Assembly (NCBI RefSeq): GCF_900108955.1
Contig: NZ_FNYA01000001.1
Span: 124,001-188,000, forward strand
Source: Flavobacterium terrigena
Lineage (GTDB): Bacteria; Bacteroidota; Bacteroidia; Flavobacteriales; Flavobacteriaceae
Length of the DNA stretch: 64,000 bases
Direction of reading: 5' to 3'
In this document: piece after piece, positions 62,181 to 64,000 of the stretch
How the letters are laid out: every line of letters starts with the position of its first letter
How positions within the stretch are numbered: position 1 is the stretch's first letter
Program-made: the position numbers and the translations under genes
Notes under the pieces: model-generated
Databases searched by the model: none
What the model was told of the DNA's origin: nothing
The model's input: the letters and a program-made list of their open reading frames with translations, nothing else

Positions 62181-64000
62181 CTATTGTTCGTTGTTAAAAA
62201 ATGTTTCTAGAGAAGTTAAATCAGTAATTAGAACTTGTCTGGCTTTGCTTCCTTCAAAAGGCCCAACAATTCCAGCTGCTTCTAATTGATCAATAATTCT
62301 TCCTGCTCTGTTATATCCTAATTTCAATTTTCTTTGGATTAATGATGCTGAACCTTGTTGTGCTGAAACTACAACTTCTGCAGCATCTCTGAATAAAGAA
62401 TCTCTTTCAGATATATCCATATCAAGTTTTATGCCACTTTCTTCTCCAACATAATCTGGAAGCAGGTAGGCGTTCGCATAAGCTTTCTGAGAACCAATGA
62501 AATCACAAATTCTTTCTACTTCAGGAGTATCAACAAAAGCACACTGTACACGAATTAAATCGTTTCCGTTTGAAAACAATAAATCTCCACGACCAATTAA
62601 CTGATCGGCACCACCAGAATCTAAAATCGTTCTTGAGTCAATTTTAGAAGTTACTCTAAAAGCAATTCTCGCTGGGAAATTCGCTTTAATCATACCTGTA
62701 ATTACGTTTACAGACGGACGTTGCGTGGCAATAATTAAGTGAATTCCGATAGCACGAGCAAGCTGAGCCAAACGCGCAATTGGCATTTCTACTTCTTTCC
62801 CTGCTGTCATAATTAAATCGGCAAACTCATCCACGACTAATACAATATAAGGTAAAAAGCGGTGACCGTTTTCTGGATTTAATTTTCTTTGTTTAAATTT
62901 ATCATTATACTCTTTAATGTTACGAACCATCGCATCTTTTAGTAATGAATAACGATTATCCATTTCTAAACATAAAGAATTTAGTGTATTAATTACTTTC
63001 GCATTATCCGTTATAATTGCTTCTTCCGTATCTGGAAGTTTTGCTAAATAATGACGTTCAATTTTATTGAAAAGCGTTAATTCAACTTTTTTCGGATCCA
63101 CCAAAACGAATTTTACTTCGGCTGGGTGTTTTTTGTATAATAACGAAGTTAAAACCGCATTTAATCCAACAGATTTTCCTTGCCCAGTTGCTCCTGCCAT
63201 CAATAAGTGAGGCATTTTCGCTAAATCGACAACTAAAGTTTCGTTAGAAATAGTTTTCCCTAAAGCGATTGGCAATTCCATTTCTGCTTGTTGGAATTTT
63301 GGCGAAGCAATCGCACTTTTCATAGAAACCATTGATGGGTTTGCGTTTGGAACCTCAATACCAATTGTTCCTTTTCCTGGAATTGGCGCAATAATACGAA
63401 TTCCTAAAGCGGATAAAGACAATGCAATATCGTCTTCTAAACTTTTAATTTTAGAAATTCTAATTCCTGCTTCTGGCACAATTTCGTATAAAGTTACGGT
63501 TGGTCCAACTGTAGCTTTAATTTGTGCGATTTCAATTTTGTAGTTTTTTAATGTATCTACAATTTTGTTTTTATTTTCTTCTAACTCTGCTTGATTGATG
63601 GTAATTCCAACACCTGTATAATCTTTCAATAATTCAATTGAAGGCATTTTAAAGTTAGACAATTCCAAAGTTGGATCAAATTCACCAAAATCTTGCACTA
63701 ATCTTTGTGCTAAACTTTCTTCAACAATATCTTCTTCTTCCGGTTTTTCAATTACGAAAGAAGCGTCTTCTGTTTGAATAAGTTCAGGTTGTTTAGGAAT
63801 TACTTCTTCCATAACAGGTTTTGGTTGAGTTTCTAATTGAATTTCAGAAGGATGTTCAATTGTTGGTTTTAAGGATGATTTGTCAATTTCAAATGAAGAA
63901 TTTTCAGGGCGATTAATGACTTGCATGTTTGTCCATTCCGTGTCTTCATCTTCTTGAATGATTGGTTTTTTGATAGTTGAAGTTGGAATTATTGGTTCCA
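62181..64000 (-). CDS. ftsK: DNA translocase FtsK (5' part outside the window)
   Basis: About 606 C-terminal residues; the frame is open to the window edge, and the ATG at 63926 is internal. A proline- and glutamate-rich linker is followed by the alpha/beta motor with Walker A GATGQGKSVG, Walker B YIVLVVDEFADLI and the ATQRPSVNVITG motif, and then the gamma winged helix (SLIQRKLKLGYNRAGRIIDQLEAAGIVGP). It pumps chromosome ends through the septum and activates dif recombination. The missing N-terminus should hold four membrane helices. Confidence 0.97.
   Translation of the reverse strand, partial: EPIIPTSTIKKPIIQEDEDTEWTNMQVINRPENSSFEIDKSSLKPTIEHPSEIQLETQPKPVMEEVIPKQPELIQTEDASFVIEKPEEEDIVEESLAQRLVQDFGEFDPTLELSNFKMPSIELLKDYTGVGITINQAELEENKNKIVDTLKNYKIEIAQIKATVGPTVTLYEIVPEAGIRISKIKSLEDDIALSLSALGIRIIAPIPGKGTIGIEVPNANPSMVSMKSAIASPKFQQAEMELPIALGKTISNETLVVDLAKMPHLLMAGATGQGKSVGLNAVLTSLLYKKHPAEVKFVLVDPKKVELTLFNKIERHYLAKLPDTEEAIITDNAKVINTLNSLCLEMDNRYSLLKDAMVRNIKEYNDKFKQRKLNPENGHRFLPYIVLVVDEFADLIMTAGKEVEMPIARLAQLARAIGIHLIIATQRPSVNVITGMIKANFPARIAFRVTSKIDSRTILDSGGADQLIGRGDLLFSNGNDLIRVQCAFVDTPEVERICDFIGSQKAYANAYLLPDYVGEESGIKLDMDISERDSLFRDAAEVVVSAQQGSASLIQRKLKLGYNRAGRIIDQLEAAGIVGPFEGSKARQVLITDLTSLETFFNNEQ

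Overview
The window looks like chromosome from a low-GC flavobacterium, probably Flavobacterium or a close relative. The basis is type IX secretion (T9SS) sorting domains, Bacteroidota -7 promoter boxes (TAnnTTTG) with weak Shine-Dalgarno sequences, a RibB whose GTP-cyclohydrolase half is degenerate, and an ftsK-lolA-lptF/G-ribB gene block. No gene here fixes the species.

Layout. 0-8 kb (minus strand): the start of an AI-2E-type permease, a P-type cation ATPase, a response regulator, a hybrid histidine kinase with five 21-residue coiled-coil repeats, two paralogous AraC-type regulators and a cupin protein. 8-11 kb: a T9SS secreted protein and a membrane-anchored TPR-HTH regulator. 11.4-16.3 kb: an ABC permease fused to an M1 peptidase, its ATPase, and an Xre/DUF2975 pair. 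16.4-39.3 kb: a stress and low-oxygen region with a universal stress protein, an OsmC pseudogene, an L,D-transpeptidase, Hsp20, a receiver-CRP/FNR hybrid regulator, BON proteins, a PAS kinase, a D-lactate-dehydrogenase-like gene with an Mla/MCE operon, a DUF892 protein, PfkB, a MacAB-like exporter, an SLC13 carrier, a CFA-synthase pseudogene and thioredoxin. FNR-like boxes (TGA-N6-TCA) recur through this region. At most promoters one lies 33-34 bp before the -7 box, and three promoters have tandem boxes exactly 22 bp apart.

39.3-43.3 kb: short unrelated plus-strand genes, each followed by a structured attC-like repeat. This resembles an integron cassette array, but no integron integrase is visible. 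42.7-58.6 kb: a probable decayed island between a 79-bp direct repeat that carries the 3' end of tRNA-Ser(UGA). It holds a 1806-aa T9SS protein, an RCC1-propeller T9SS protein, a second TPR-HTH regulator, a 5'-truncated T9SS gene, a 1190-aa T9SS adhesin, a glycosyltransferase remnant and a tyrosine integrase killed by one in-frame stop. 58.6-64 kb: conserved housekeeping genes (tRNA-Ser, ribB, lptF/G family, lolA family, ftsK).

Two regulatory layers stand out. The first is the FNR-like network, plausibly served by the receiver-CRP regulator at 20.3-21.3 kb. The second is a 17-bp direct-repeat operator (6-5-6, 11-bp period) found six times around the T9SS and TPR-HTH loci, about 43.5 bp upstream of a -7-like box in most copies. 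A dispersed repeat of about 170-280 bp occurs three times (11.1, 52.7 and 58.4 kb), and two copies contain this operator.
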